Shown: positions 17,977-27,329 of the stretch, piece after piece
Layout: each line of letters begins with the position of its first letter
Numbering within the stretch: position 1 is the first letter of the stretch
Source of the DNA: Mycolicibacterium fortuitum subsp. fortuitum
GTDB taxonomy: Bacteria > Actinomycetota > Actinomycetes > Mycobacteriales > Mycobacteriaceae
DNA: 64,000 nt
NCBI RefSeq assembly: GCF_022179545.1
Contig: NZ_AP025518.1
Coordinates: 2,666,001-2,730,000, forward strand
Reading direction: 5' to 3'
Notes under the pieces: model-generated
The model's database searches: none
Told to the model about the DNA's origin: nothing
The model's input: only the letters and a program-made list of their open reading frames with translations
Program-made: the position numbers and the translations under genes

Positions 17977-19619
17977 CGGGCACCGCCGGTCAATTCGCCG
18001 CGCAGCACCTTGCCGGTGGCGTTGCGGGGCAGCTTGCTCAGGAACTCGACATCCCTCGGGATCTTGTAGCGGGCCAGGTTCGCCCGCACGTAGTCCTTGA
18101 TGTCATCGGCGCCCAGAGAGGCTCCGTCGACCAGCACCACGTACGCATTGAGCCGTTGCCCGAAATCGTCGTCGCTCACTCCGATCACCGCCACCTCGTC
18201 GACCTCGGGGTGGCTGGTGATCAGGTTCTCGACCTCCAGCGGGTAGACGTTCTCGCCACCGCAGATCACCATGTCGTCGTCACGGCCGTCGATGTAGAGG
18301 CGACCGGTGTCATCGAAGTGGCCGACGTCGCCGCTGCTCTGCAACCCGTCGATCGACTCTTTGGTGCGGCCGTCGGTATAACCGGCGAAGCTGACGTCGC
18401 TGCCGGCGAATATTCTTCCGATCACACCGGGTTCGGTGATCTCGTTGCCCGCCGAGTCGTACAGGCGCACTGCGCAACCGACCGGGGGCCGGCCCGCGGT
18501 GCGCGGATCATGCTGCAGATCTTCGGGCATCGCCACGGTCATGACGGCGAGTTCGGTTGAGCCATACAGGTTGTAGAGCACCGGACCGAACTCGGCCAGG
18601 GTGCGCTCTACCAGGTCGGGCGGCATGGCCGAGCCCGAGACGAAGATGATCTTCAGTGACGACGTGTCGTAGCGGTCGCGAACATCCTTGGGAAGAGCCA
18701 GAATTCGCTGCAGCATGGTGGGCACCACGACCAGCACGTCACAGTGGTGGTTCTGGACCGCGCGCAGCGTCTCCTCCGGGTTGAACTTGCGACGTAGCAC
18801 CAGGCGGTTGCCCAGCGCCAGCGACAGCACGGCCTGCCCCAGCCCGGTGCCGTGGAACATCGGCGCGGCCAACATGCAGGTCTGTCCGCGACGGCGCGGC
18901 ACCCGGTCGAGCAACTGGGCGGAGAACAGGGGAGAGGTCTTGCCCCGAGGGGCGCCCTTGGGTGTTCCGGTGGTCCCACTGGTCAGCAGCGTCATGCCCC
19001 CCGGTTTGGCGGGCGCGGCGACCGGCGCCGGCGAGGTGGCGGCGATCAGCCCTTCCAGGGAGCCCTCGATGTCTGCCGTCGAGCGTTCATCGGTCCAGGC
19101 CAGGAAGCGGCGTACGCCGGGGTCGACAGCGCTGACGAGGTCGGTGAACTCCTCGTCGTAGATCAGCACGTTGACCTTCTCGCGGGCCGCCACATCGGCG
19201 AGCTGCGGCTTGGCGAAACCGGTGTTCATCAGCAGCAGCTGGGCCCCGACCTTGCCGGCCGCGGCGAGGATGGTGACCAGGCCGCGATGGTCCCGGCACA
19301 GTGCCGCGATCACCGAATCCGACCCGATGCCGCGTGAGTGCCAGGCCCGGGCAAGGGAATTGACCCGGCCGTTGAGCTCGGCGAACGTCACGTCACCCCA
19401 TTCGTCGGTGATCGCGACGGCATGGGGATCGCGGCTCGCGGCGCTTTCGATGACGGCGGCGAAGCCACCGAACTGGCGGACCAGTTTGGCCTGCCGGATG
19501 CCGTCGGCGGCTCCACCGGACAGGCCTGACTCGCGCAGTACTGCGACGCTGCGGGCGATCACCCGGAGCCGGTTGATTCTGGCGGCGAGGCTGGATTTGC
19601 GCGGATTAGCTCGCTTCAT
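17973..19619 (-). CDS. fadD12: Acyl-CoA synthetase (AMP-forming), FadD12-like
   Basis: The 548-residue enzyme has the phosphate loop LLTSGTTGTPKG (211-222), the adenine motif LYGSTELAV, the hinge region YIDGRDDDMVICGGENVYP (quoted at 19 residues) and the C-terminal catalytic Lys in RNATGKVLRGEL. It activates a carboxylic acid to an acyl-CoA. The ATG at 19619 begins MKRANPRKSS, which I recall as the FadD12 N-terminus. It is the first gene of a four-gene minus-strand operon and diverges from the acyltransferase. A 17-bp palindrome lies 44 bp upstream. The symbol rests on order and overall resemblance. Confidence 0.85.
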   Translation of the reverse strand: MKRANPRKSSLAARINRLRVIARSVAVLRESGLSGGAADGIRQAKLVRQFGGFAAVIESAASRDPHAVAITDEWGDVTFAELNGRVNSLARAWHSRGIGSDSVIAALCRDHRGLVTILAAAGKVGAQLLLMNTGFAKPQLADVAAREKVNVLIYDEEFTDLVSAVDPGVRRFLAWTDERSTADIEGSLEGLIAATSPAPVAAPAKPGGMTLLTSGTTGTPKGAPRGKTSPLFSAQLLDRVPRRRGQTCMLAAPMFHGTGLGQAVLSLALGNRLVLRRKFNPEETLRAVQNHHCDVLVVVPTMLQRILALPKDVRDRYDTSSLKIIFVSGSAMPPDLVERTLAEFGPVLYNLYGSTELAVMTVAMPEDLQHDPRTAGRPPVGCAVRLYDSAGNEITEPGVIGRIFAGSDVSFAGYTDGRTKESIDGLQSSGDVGHFDDTGRLYIDGRDDDMVICGGENVYPLEVENLITSHPEVDEVAVIGVSDDDFGQRLNAYVVLVDGASLGADDIKDYVRANLARYKIPRDVEFLSKLPRNATGKVLRGELTGGAR

Positions 19620-19662
19620 GGCGCAAACCGTAGGTCCCATCGTGCCGGGTGCGGGCGGTGAA

Positions 19663-19679
19663 GTCTCGCTGTGCGAGAC
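19663..19679 (+). promoter_or_regulatory. Shared 17-bp palindrome, site A
   Basis: GTCTCGCTGTGCGAGAC is a near-perfect palindrome (GTCTCGC/GCGAGAC around TGT). It lies between fadD12 and the divergent acyltransferase gene. Three related sites occur in other divergent gaps of the accessory region (24265, 27244, 30070), so it is probably an operator. Confidence 0.7.
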
Positions 19680-19767
19680 AGCTTGTCTTCTGGGACACAC
19701 GATTGGTTAAGAGTGATGACAGCCACAGAAAGAGCCGTATCGGCGGTGAGGACAAGCGAGGTTGAGA

Positions 19768-21207
19768 ATGCGGCGTTTGAAGGGCGAGGACAACAGCTTC
19801 CTGGCATGGGAGAGCTCGGTCCAACCGCAACATACGATGAAGGCCGTCGTTCTGGATCCGAGCCAGGTTTCGGAGCCGCTCACGTTCGACCGGGTCAAGA
19901 GCGCCGTGCAGGGCTGGGTCGACCACGTCGAGCCGATGCAGTGGCAGTTGCTGTCCCCACGGGTGGGTTTCGGCCGGCCGTGGTGGGTGGCGCGCCCGCA
20001 GATCGACATCGACCATCACGTCCAGCGGACCACAGCGCCCGCGCCAGGCGGTGACGAGGAACTCGCCGCGACCATCGGTGAGATCTTCGAGGTGGCGCTG
20101 GACCGCGACCGTCCGGCCTGGCAGCTGTGGTACGTCGAAGGTCTCAAGGACGGCCGCATCGCCCTGGTACTCAAGATCCACCACGCCGTCGCAGACGGTA
20201 CCGCGTCGCTGCGCCTGCTCGAAACCCTCTACAGCGCCGACCCGGCCACGCCGCTCCCACGGCCGGCGCGGACGCCGCTACGCAACGAGCAGCGGCCTGC
20301 GCCGTGGGTCTGGTGGCCGCTTGTGCTCCGTCATCAGATTGCCGCGCTGGCCCGTTTCCCCAGCATCATCACCCGCACGGCAGCAGTCACCGGTGTGATC
20401 CGTCGCCGCCAGAAGGCCGGAAAGCCAGGCTACGCAGAAGCTTTCGCCGCGCCGGCGATGCCGTTCAACGAACCGTTCTCGGCCAGCCGGCGATTCGCCT
20501 ACCGGCGTTGCGACGTCACAGAGATCAAGCGCGTGTCGAAGGCGTTCGGCGTCACCATCAACGACGTGTTCCTGACCATCTGCGGCGGTGCCCTTCGTGA
20601 CTACCTGGCCGAGAGCGGGCGGGCCACGGACGAGAGCATGACCGCTGTCGTGCCGGTCTCGATGCGCCCGGACGAAACCGAGGCCGAGTGGGGCAACAAG
20701 GTGGCGCGATGGAACGTCGACCTGGCCACCCACATCGCCGACCCGGTCCAGCGCCTGGCGGCCGTCGCATCGGCAACCCGGGCCGCGCGCGAGGTACAGG
20801 CCGAGCGGGATGCCTGGCTGCAGCACGACTGGATGGAGTACTGGCCGCTGTTCTGGTTGTACTCGCGCGTGCTGCCGATCCTGGGCGCCAAGATGAAGCG
20901 TCGTCCGATGTTCAGCCTGATCGCGTCCAACATGCGCGGCCCGCAGCGAACGCTGTACTGGGGTGGTGCGCCGATCGAACAGCTGATCTCCTCGGGGCCG
21001 ATCGTGTTCCCGATGGGCTTGAACTTCACCGGGTGGAGCTACCGCGACGAGATGGCGATCTGCGTGCTCACCTGTGGTGACCAGGTATCGGACCCGTACG
21101 GTATCGCCGACCGCGTGCCGCAGGTCCTGGCCGAATTGTCCGCGCGGGCAGGGTCAGCCGACGGCGGGCGTCTCGACGACACGGACCGTCAGGCGGTATC
21201 CGGCTAG
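19768..21207 (+). CDS. Wax ester synthase/diacylglycerol acyltransferase (Rv1425-like)
   Basis: The 479-residue enzyme has the catalytic HHAVADG motif (138-144), the conserved NDVFLTICGGALRDYL segment and the C-terminal SNMRGP motif. WS/DGAT enzymes join acyl-CoA to alcohols or diacylglycerol. ATG 19768 follows GCGAGG at a suitable distance; a TTG two codons upstream is also open. The gene is divergent from fadD12 as Rv1425 is from the lipO-fadD12 pair in M. tuberculosis. Its last 54 bp overlap the end of the convergent dehydrogenase-fold gene. Confidence 0.92.
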   Translation: MRRLKGEDNSFLAWESSVQPQHTMKAVVLDPSQVSEPLTFDRVKSAVQGWVDHVEPMQWQLLSPRVGFGRPWWVARPQIDIDHHVQRTTAPAPGGDEELAATIGEIFEVALDRDRPAWQLWYVEGLKDGRIALVLKIHHAVADGTASLRLLETLYSADPATPLPRPARTPLRNEQRPAPWVWWPLVLRHQIAALARFPSIITRTAAVTGVIRRRQKAGKPGYAEAFAAPAMPFNEPFSASRRFAYRRCDVTEIKRVSKAFGVTINDVFLTICGGALRDYLAESGRATDESMTAVVPVSMRPDETEAEWGNKVARWNVDLATHIADPVQRLAAVASATRAAREVQAERDAWLQHDWMEYWPLFWLYSRVLPILGAKMKRRPMFSLIASNMRGPQRTLYWGGAPIEQLISSGPIVFPMGLNFTGWSYRDEMAICVLTCGDQVSDPYGIADRVPQVLAELSARAGSADGGRLDDTDRQAVSG

Positions 21208-22155
21208 GACGTCGAACCACAGCCGGGTCGCCGGGTCGGTCACGTCGAGCGCGTGGCGGCTGCCGCTGCTCAGCAGCTGGTCTGCGGCGTTGCGCGCGCG
21301 GGTGACGGCCTGGCGCAGCGCCGTGGCGGCACCGGTCGCATCGGCGTGCAGCGCGGTGACGACTTGCAGCAGCGCGGCGTCGATATCGGATTCCGCCGTG
21401 GCCACCAGGACCGCAGAGGAGGTCAGTTCGGTGGTGTCCTCGCTGCCGTACGAGGTGCCCAGCCGTCTGCGGACCTGACCGACATGCGCCTGCCACACCC
21501 CGTCGGCCGCACCGACGACGGCGGCGGCCCGACCGGCTCCGGCCAGGATCGGGTAGGGCGGTCGGTCACCGAATTCGGTGCTGTCCCAGGCAGTGTCATC
21601 GGGTGCCGCAAACACGGCGTCCTTGGCGACGACGGCGTCGGAGACCGTGACATCCCCGATGGCCGCCGCATCCAGTCCGTGCAGACCGGTGGTGCCGTCT
21701 ACCTGGGCCGCGCCGTGGGGGACGAGGACGTACCGGAGGTTCTTCCCGTCGAGCGCAGCCAGCAGCAGCCAGTCCGCGATGCGGGCGCCTGTCACCGATT
21801 CCCAGCGACCGGTCAGCCGAAACTGCCCGCGGTCGGCGGTCAACCGCCCCGCCGGTTCCGCACCCGCGGTCACCACCGCAGCGGCGTCGGCGCTCCACAC
21901 TCTTTCGGCAGCAGCATCGCCCAGGCCGGCCACCGCGTAGGCGGCGGCGTTGACGGCTGCGGACAGCCACCCCGCAGATCCGTCGCGCGCGGCGAGGTCG
22001 GCCACCGCGGCGACGAATTCGGCGGGCGACACCGCGCGCCCGCCGTATCGCACCGGCTGCAGCAACCGGTCGGCTTCCGAATCGCGCACGAGTGCAATCG
22101 ATTCAGCGGCCGACGCGGTGGACTCGACGCCGGGTGCACCGGGCGGCTCGGCCAT
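21154..22155 (-). CDS. Acyl-CoA-dehydrogenase-fold protein 1, short
   Basis: The 333-residue protein aligns in outline with acyl-CoA dehydrogenases and HsaA/HpaB-like flavin monooxygenases (AEFVAAVADLAARDGSAGWL, FRLTGRWESVTGARIADWLL, C-terminal helices with RLWFDVLAG). It is shorter and more divergent than the two related products at 22230 and 24355, and no obvious catalytic base can be placed. The ATG at 22155 is preceded by AGGAGG. It may be a diverged or regulatory partner of the adjacent oxygenase-like protein, transcribed divergently 74 bp away. Confidence 0.75.
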   Translation of the reverse strand: MAEPPGAPGVESTASAAESIALVRDSEADRLLQPVRYGGRAVSPAEFVAAVADLAARDGSAGWLSAAVNAAAYAVAGLGDAAAERVWSADAAAVVTAGAEPAGRLTADRGQFRLTGRWESVTGARIADWLLLAALDGKNLRYVLVPHGAAQVDGTTGLHGLDAAAIGDVTVSDAVVAKDAVFAAPDDTAWDSTEFGDRPPYPILAGAGRAAAVVGAADGVWQAHVGQVRRRLGTSYGSEDTTELTSSAVLVATAESDIDAALLQVVTALHADATGAATALRQAVTRARNAADQLLSSGSRHALDVTDPATRLWFDVLAGYRLTVRVVETPAVG

Positions 22156-22229
22156 ATGACCTCCTGGGAGGGGCGACGAATGGTATTCACGATGGTGACA
22201 CACCGGGCGGGCAGGATAGGGCGACAACG

Positions 22230-23327
22230 ATGACGCAGAATGTGCGCGGCGCAGTGCGCCAGGCACTGCCGGCCATCGCCGCGGCGGCAGCCGATGTCGA
22301 CCGTACCGGGGCCGTCGACCCCTCGGTGATCACCGACCTGCACGATGCCGGCTTCTTTGCGATGCTGCGGCCCAAGGCGTTCGGCGGCATGGAAGCCGAT
22401 CCCGCCGAGTATCTGGCGGCCACCCGCGACCTGTCTGCGGCATGTACCTCCACGGGCTGGCTGGCCGGATGGCTGGGCGTCAACACCTGGCATCTGTCAC
22501 TGTTCGACGAGCGTGCCCAGCGAGACGTGTGGGGGCAGGATCCGCGGACTCTGCTGTGCGAGTCGTACGCCCCGACAGGCCGGCTCGAGCGGGTCGGTGA
22601 CGAATTCCGGCTGTCCGGCAGGTGGAACCGCTGCACGGGAATCCAGCACGCGTCGTGGCTCATGGCCGCGGCGGTGCTGGTCGGCGAGGACGGAGCGGCA
22701 CAGGATTTTCTGGTGGCGCTCGTGCCGCGAGCCGACTTCGTCGTGGAAACGAGTTGGAACAGCGTCGGATTGCGCGGCATCGGCGCTCACGACGTCGTGG
22801 TCTCCGGAGCCGTGGTGCCGCGGTACCGAACGTTCGGGTGGGTCAGCGGTGAGCAGCTCGGCAGATTGGCTCCGCTGTACCGGCTGCCGCAGCCGACCAT
22901 GTACACCCACACCGGCACCGTGCCTCTGCTCGGCGCGGCGGAGAACATCCTGGCAGCGTTGCAGCCGAGGGCCGCTTCTTCGGTGGATCCGGTGGCCATG
23001 GCATGCAGTGATCTCGCGCTGTCGGTCGCCCAGATGGAACGCAATCTCGGTGATCTGCTCGACTCTGCGCGGGCTGACCTGGCGCCGGACAGCGACCTGG
23101 TGCTGCGGTCACGACGAGATCAGGTCTTGGCCACCGAACGTGCCGTCGCCGCGATCCGGACGTTCATCGCACATTCGGATGGCCGCGAGGCCGGAAACCC
23201 GTTGGTGGAACGGGTGTGGCGGGACGTCCAGACCGCACGGACGCATGTCGCCAGCAACGTGCAGCAGGTGCTGGCGCTCGTGGGGCGCCACTCGTTCGGT
23301 ATGGAGATCGACGAAATCCTCTGGTAA
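22230..23327 (+). CDS. Acyl-CoA-dehydrogenase-fold flavoprotein 2 (HsaA-like)
   Basis: A 365-residue protein with the N-terminal helical domain (DLHDAGFFAMLRPKAFGGME), the beta domain (FRLSGRWNRCTGIQHASWL) and a C-terminal helical domain (ATERAVAAIRTFIAHS, ARTHVASNVQQVLALVGRHS). The STGWLAGWLGVNTWHLSLF stretch is typical of two-component monooxygenases such as 3-HSA hydroxylase HsaA, rather than true dehydrogenases. It would need FADH2 or FMNH2 from a separate reductase, and none is encoded nearby. It converges on the iclR gene with a nine-base gap. Confidence 0.85.
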   Translation: MTQNVRGAVRQALPAIAAAAADVDRTGAVDPSVITDLHDAGFFAMLRPKAFGGMEADPAEYLAATRDLSAACTSTGWLAGWLGVNTWHLSLFDERAQRDVWGQDPRTLLCESYAPTGRLERVGDEFRLSGRWNRCTGIQHASWLMAAAVLVGEDGAAQDFLVALVPRADFVVETSWNSVGLRGIGAHDVVVSGAVVPRYRTFGWVSGEQLGRLAPLYRLPQPTMYTHTGTVPLLGAAENILAALQPRAASSVDPVAMACSDLALSVAQMERNLGDLLDSARADLAPDSDLVLRSRRDQVLATERAVAAIRTFIAHSDGREAGNPLVERVWRDVQTARTHVASNVQQVLALVGRHSFGMEIDEILW

Positions 23328-23336
23328 TCGCCGCTT

Positions 23337-24263
23337 TCAGACCCAGGCGTCGGATGTCAGCGTGCGTAGCACGCGGGACAGCAGGTTGTCGGTGGCCTGC
23401 GCCTGCGACGGTGCCGCCGCGGCGGCGTCACGTGCAGTGGGTTGCTGGGAGCCGAGTTGCTCCGATATGTGCCGGGCCGCCCGGATCACGAACGGGGCGG
23501 TGCGCTGCAGGCGATGCAACGGCACCGCGCCGGTCAGCGACAGTCCCGCGACCTCGCCGTCGGCGGAGCGCAGCGGTGCCGCCACGCTGGTCAGACCGAT
23601 GGCCAGTTCTTCGTTGTCGTAGGCGAGCCCGTGACGGGACCGGATCCGCGCGAGTTCTCGGTGCAGGGTCTCCAGGTCGCTGATGGTCGACCGGGTGGAC
23701 CGGGTCAGACGTGGTCCCAGGATGGCGTCGACCTCCTCGGCGGGAAGCTCGGCCAGCATGGTCTTGCCCAGGGCGCTGGCGTGCGCGGGCGTATGGCCCG
23801 CGACACGGGTGGGCACGACCGCGCTGTTGCGTCCGGCCACCTTGTCGAGGTAGACGACGTCACCACCGAAGAGCACGCCGAGGTGAACCACCAGTCCGGT
23901 GTCGGCATGCAGCCGGGACAGGGTCGGCGATGCCACGCTGCGCAGCTGCGAGTGATCGATCATCCTCGTCACCGGCAGCGGGGAGGCGGCCAGGGAGTAC
24001 CCGTCGGGGCGGTGTCGCAGGAGACCGGCGCTGTGCAGCTGTTTGAGGATGCGATGCACGGAAGAGCGCGGTAGCCCGGTGCGCCCGGCGATCTGGTCCA
24101 ACCGCAGATGTTTGCCGGGTTCGTCGAACGAGTTCAGGATCAGGGCGACGCGATCCACCATCGAAACGGCCGCCTCGCCCTGTTCGGCGCGTGGTCGTGC
24201 TGCCGAGCTACTGGTGGATGCAGGCACTGCGCCCCCTGGGACGTCGAATACTGAGTGCCCCAC
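23337..24263 (-). CDS. IclR-family transcriptional regulator
   Basis: The product (308 residues from GTG 24263, or 274 from ATG 24161) has an IclR winged helix (LDQIAGRTGLPRSSVHRILK, LLRHRPDGYSLA) and an IclR effector domain (THAL-like core GHTPAHASALGKTMLAELP, and YDNEELAIGLTSVAAPLRSADGEV). Such regulators bind palindromes near divergent promoters of aromatic or alicyclic catabolic genes. A 17-bp palindrome starts two bases upstream of the GTG and recurs three more times in this region, so this protein is the leading candidate for the factor that binds it. Which start is used is open. Confidence 0.9.
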   Translation of the reverse strand: MGHSVFDVPGGAVPASTSSSAARPRAEQGEAAVSMVDRVALILNSFDEPGKHLRLDQIAGRTGLPRSSVHRILKQLHSAGLLRHRPDGYSLAASPLPVTRMIDHSQLRSVASPTLSRLHADTGLVVHLGVLFGGDVVYLDKVAGRNSAVVPTRVAGHTPAHASALGKTMLAELPAEEVDAILGPRLTRSTRSTISDLETLHRELARIRSRHGLAYDNEELAIGLTSVAAPLRSADGEVAGLSLTGAVPLHRLQRTAPFVIRAARHISEQLGSQQPTARDAAAAAPSQAQATDNLLSRVLRTLTSDAWV

Positions 24264-24264
24264 A

Positions 24265-24281
24265 ATCTCACTCAGCGAGAT
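24265..24281 (+). promoter_or_regulatory. Shared 17-bp palindrome, site B
   Basis: ATCTCACTCAGCGAGAT is palindromic at 7 of 8 arm positions. It lies between the iclR gene and the divergent flavoprotein 3 gene, directly upstream of the possible iclR GTG start. It shares 12 of 17 bases with site A. Confidence 0.7.
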
Positions 24282-24354
24282 CCTGGCGCAAGCGAAAAGG
24301 TGCGGTACCTCACCATGGTGGCCAGATGGGATACGCGTGACAAAGGAGTTCTGG

Positions 24355-25431
24355 ATGCGTGGTGTTGAAATGACCAGGGACGTTCTGGACGGTATCCACG
24401 ACAGCGCCGATCTGATCGCGAGACTCGGGCCGGTCAACGAAAAGCTGGGCCGGCTCGACACCCGGACGGTCGAGGCGCTGCGCCAGTCGGGCGTCATGCA
24501 CATGTTGCAGCCCGAGGAGTTCGGCGGCATCGAGACGCATCCGGGTGACTTCGCCGAGGCCGTGCTGGAGATCGCCCGACTGGACGGGGCGGCGGGCTGG
24601 GTTGCCGGTTCGGTCGGTGTGCCGCCCTGGGCGTTGGCCTCGGCCGATCGTCGTCTTCGCGACGAGGTGTGGGAAGCGGACTCCGATGTGTGGATCGCCT
24701 CGGCGCATGCGCCTGCCGGCGTGCTGCTGCCCGTCGACGGCGGCTACCGGCTCTCGGGTGAGTGGCGATCGGTCGCGGCCATCGACCATTGCGAATGGGT
24801 CGTCGTCGGTGCCCGTGTGGTGGGCGACTCCGAAGGGCTCGGGTACTCGCTCGTGCCCCGGGCAGATCTGCGTATCGACGATGAATCCTGGAATGCCATC
24901 GGATTGATCGGCACCGGTAGTAAGAACATCACGATCGACGACGTGTTCGTTCCCGGGCACCGGCTGCTGAACCACAACGGCATCGTCGACGGCACCGCGC
25001 CAGGACACGCCGGCCTGCGCAACCCCATCTACCACATTCCGCTGAGCACCATTGCGCCACTGGGGATCACGGCCGCGGTGATCGGCATGGCCGAGGGTGC
25101 ACTGGCCCACCACGTCGAGGTGGCCGGAGGTGACGGCCCCGTCGCAGAACACGCGGCCGCGGAGATCCGGGCATCGCGACTGGTGCTGCTCGATACGCTC
25201 ACCGAGTCCTTCAACCGGGTGCTGGACGGCCCGATCGACACCGGTATGCGGGCACGGGCACGCCGTGATCAGATCGCCGCGGCCCGCCGGGCGGTACAGG
25301 CGATCGATGAGATCGTCTGCCACTCCAACGTCAACGCCCTGCGGCGCGGCAATCTCGTCCAGCGGTTGTGGCGGGATGCCCACGTCGGTCTGGCCACCGT
25401 GGTCACCGAGTCAAGGGCGGTATCGCCCTGA
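24355..25431 (+). CDS. Acyl-CoA-dehydrogenase-fold flavoprotein 3 (HsaA-like)
   Basis: A 358-residue protein of the same type as the product at 22230: ALRQSGVMHMLQPEEFGGIE, ARLDGAAGWVAGSVGVPPWA, YRLSGEWRSVAAIDHCEWVV, GTGSKNITIDDVFVPGHRL, and a C-terminal helix bundle ending in a RRGNLVQRLWRDAHVGL-type segment. ATG 24355 follows AAGGAG at 24343-24348 with a 6-nt gap. It is probably the oxygenase component of a flavin-dependent monooxygenase, or a dehydrogenase on an unusual CoA ester. It is divergent from iclR across site B. Confidence 0.87.
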   Translation: MRGVEMTRDVLDGIHDSADLIARLGPVNEKLGRLDTRTVEALRQSGVMHMLQPEEFGGIETHPGDFAEAVLEIARLDGAAGWVAGSVGVPPWALASADRRLRDEVWEADSDVWIASAHAPAGVLLPVDGGYRLSGEWRSVAAIDHCEWVVVGARVVGDSEGLGYSLVPRADLRIDDESWNAIGLIGTGSKNITIDDVFVPGHRLLNHNGIVDGTAPGHAGLRNPIYHIPLSTIAPLGITAAVIGMAEGALAHHVEVAGGDGPVAEHAAAEIRASRLVLLDTLTESFNRVLDGPIDTGMRARARRDQIAAARRAVQAIDEIVCHSNVNALRRGNLVQRLWRDAHVGLATVVTESRAVSP

Positions 25432-25453
25432 CCGCTCCGGTACGGCGAAAATA

Positions 25454-25484
25454 GTGGGCGGCGCGAAGTTCCAGCGCCGCCCAC
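25454..25484. terminator. Bidirectional hairpin between convergent genes
   Basis: GTGGGCGGCGC (25454-25464) and GCGCCGCCCAC (25474-25484) form an 11-bp stem with a 9-nt loop in the 70-bp gap between flavoprotein 3 and SDR 3. AT-rich bases flank the stem on both sides. Confidence 0.85.
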
Positions 25485-25501
25485 CATTTCGTTGCTCAGG
25501 A

Positions 25502-27090
<1,589 letters not shown>

Positions 27091-27219
27091 TCAGGGCGAA
27101 ACTGGGCTCGATCCAGTGTTGATGCGGCCGCAGCGCGGCCGGAGCATGATCGCCACGATAATCCCGGCAGCAATCGCTGGGGTGCGAGTCTCACCCAGCG
27201 GGAGTAGACGGTTCCTCCT

Positions 27220-27288
27220 GAACGACTGGTGCCGAGCGGGCAGGTACCGGTGAGTGAGACACGTGCTGTCCGGTTCACACAGTCGTTC
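27220..27288. repeat. 9-bp inverted repeat flanking site C
   Basis: GAACGACTG (27220-27228) and CAGTCGTTC (27280-27288) are perfect inverted copies 51 bp apart, centred close to the 17-bp site C. The spacing is too long for a simple operator; it could be a looping site or chance. Confidence 0.4.
27244..27260 (-). promoter_or_regulatory. Shared 17-bp palindrome, site C
   Basis: On the minus strand the site reads GTCTCACTCACCGGTAC. It matches site D at 15 of 17 positions and sites A and B more loosely. It lies 69 bp upstream of the monooxygenase start and 168 bp upstream of SDR 4. Confidence 0.65.
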
Positions 27289-27329
27289 GTAACGTGACGC
27301 GGGCCAACATCGAGCGAAAGGCAACGATA

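Noticed and set aside
22156..22229. Divergent gap between flavoproteins 1 and 2 as a regulon site
   Set aside because: I searched for TCTC/GAGA arms and found none. Only a weak TCAC/GTGA pair is present, so this promoter was not counted.
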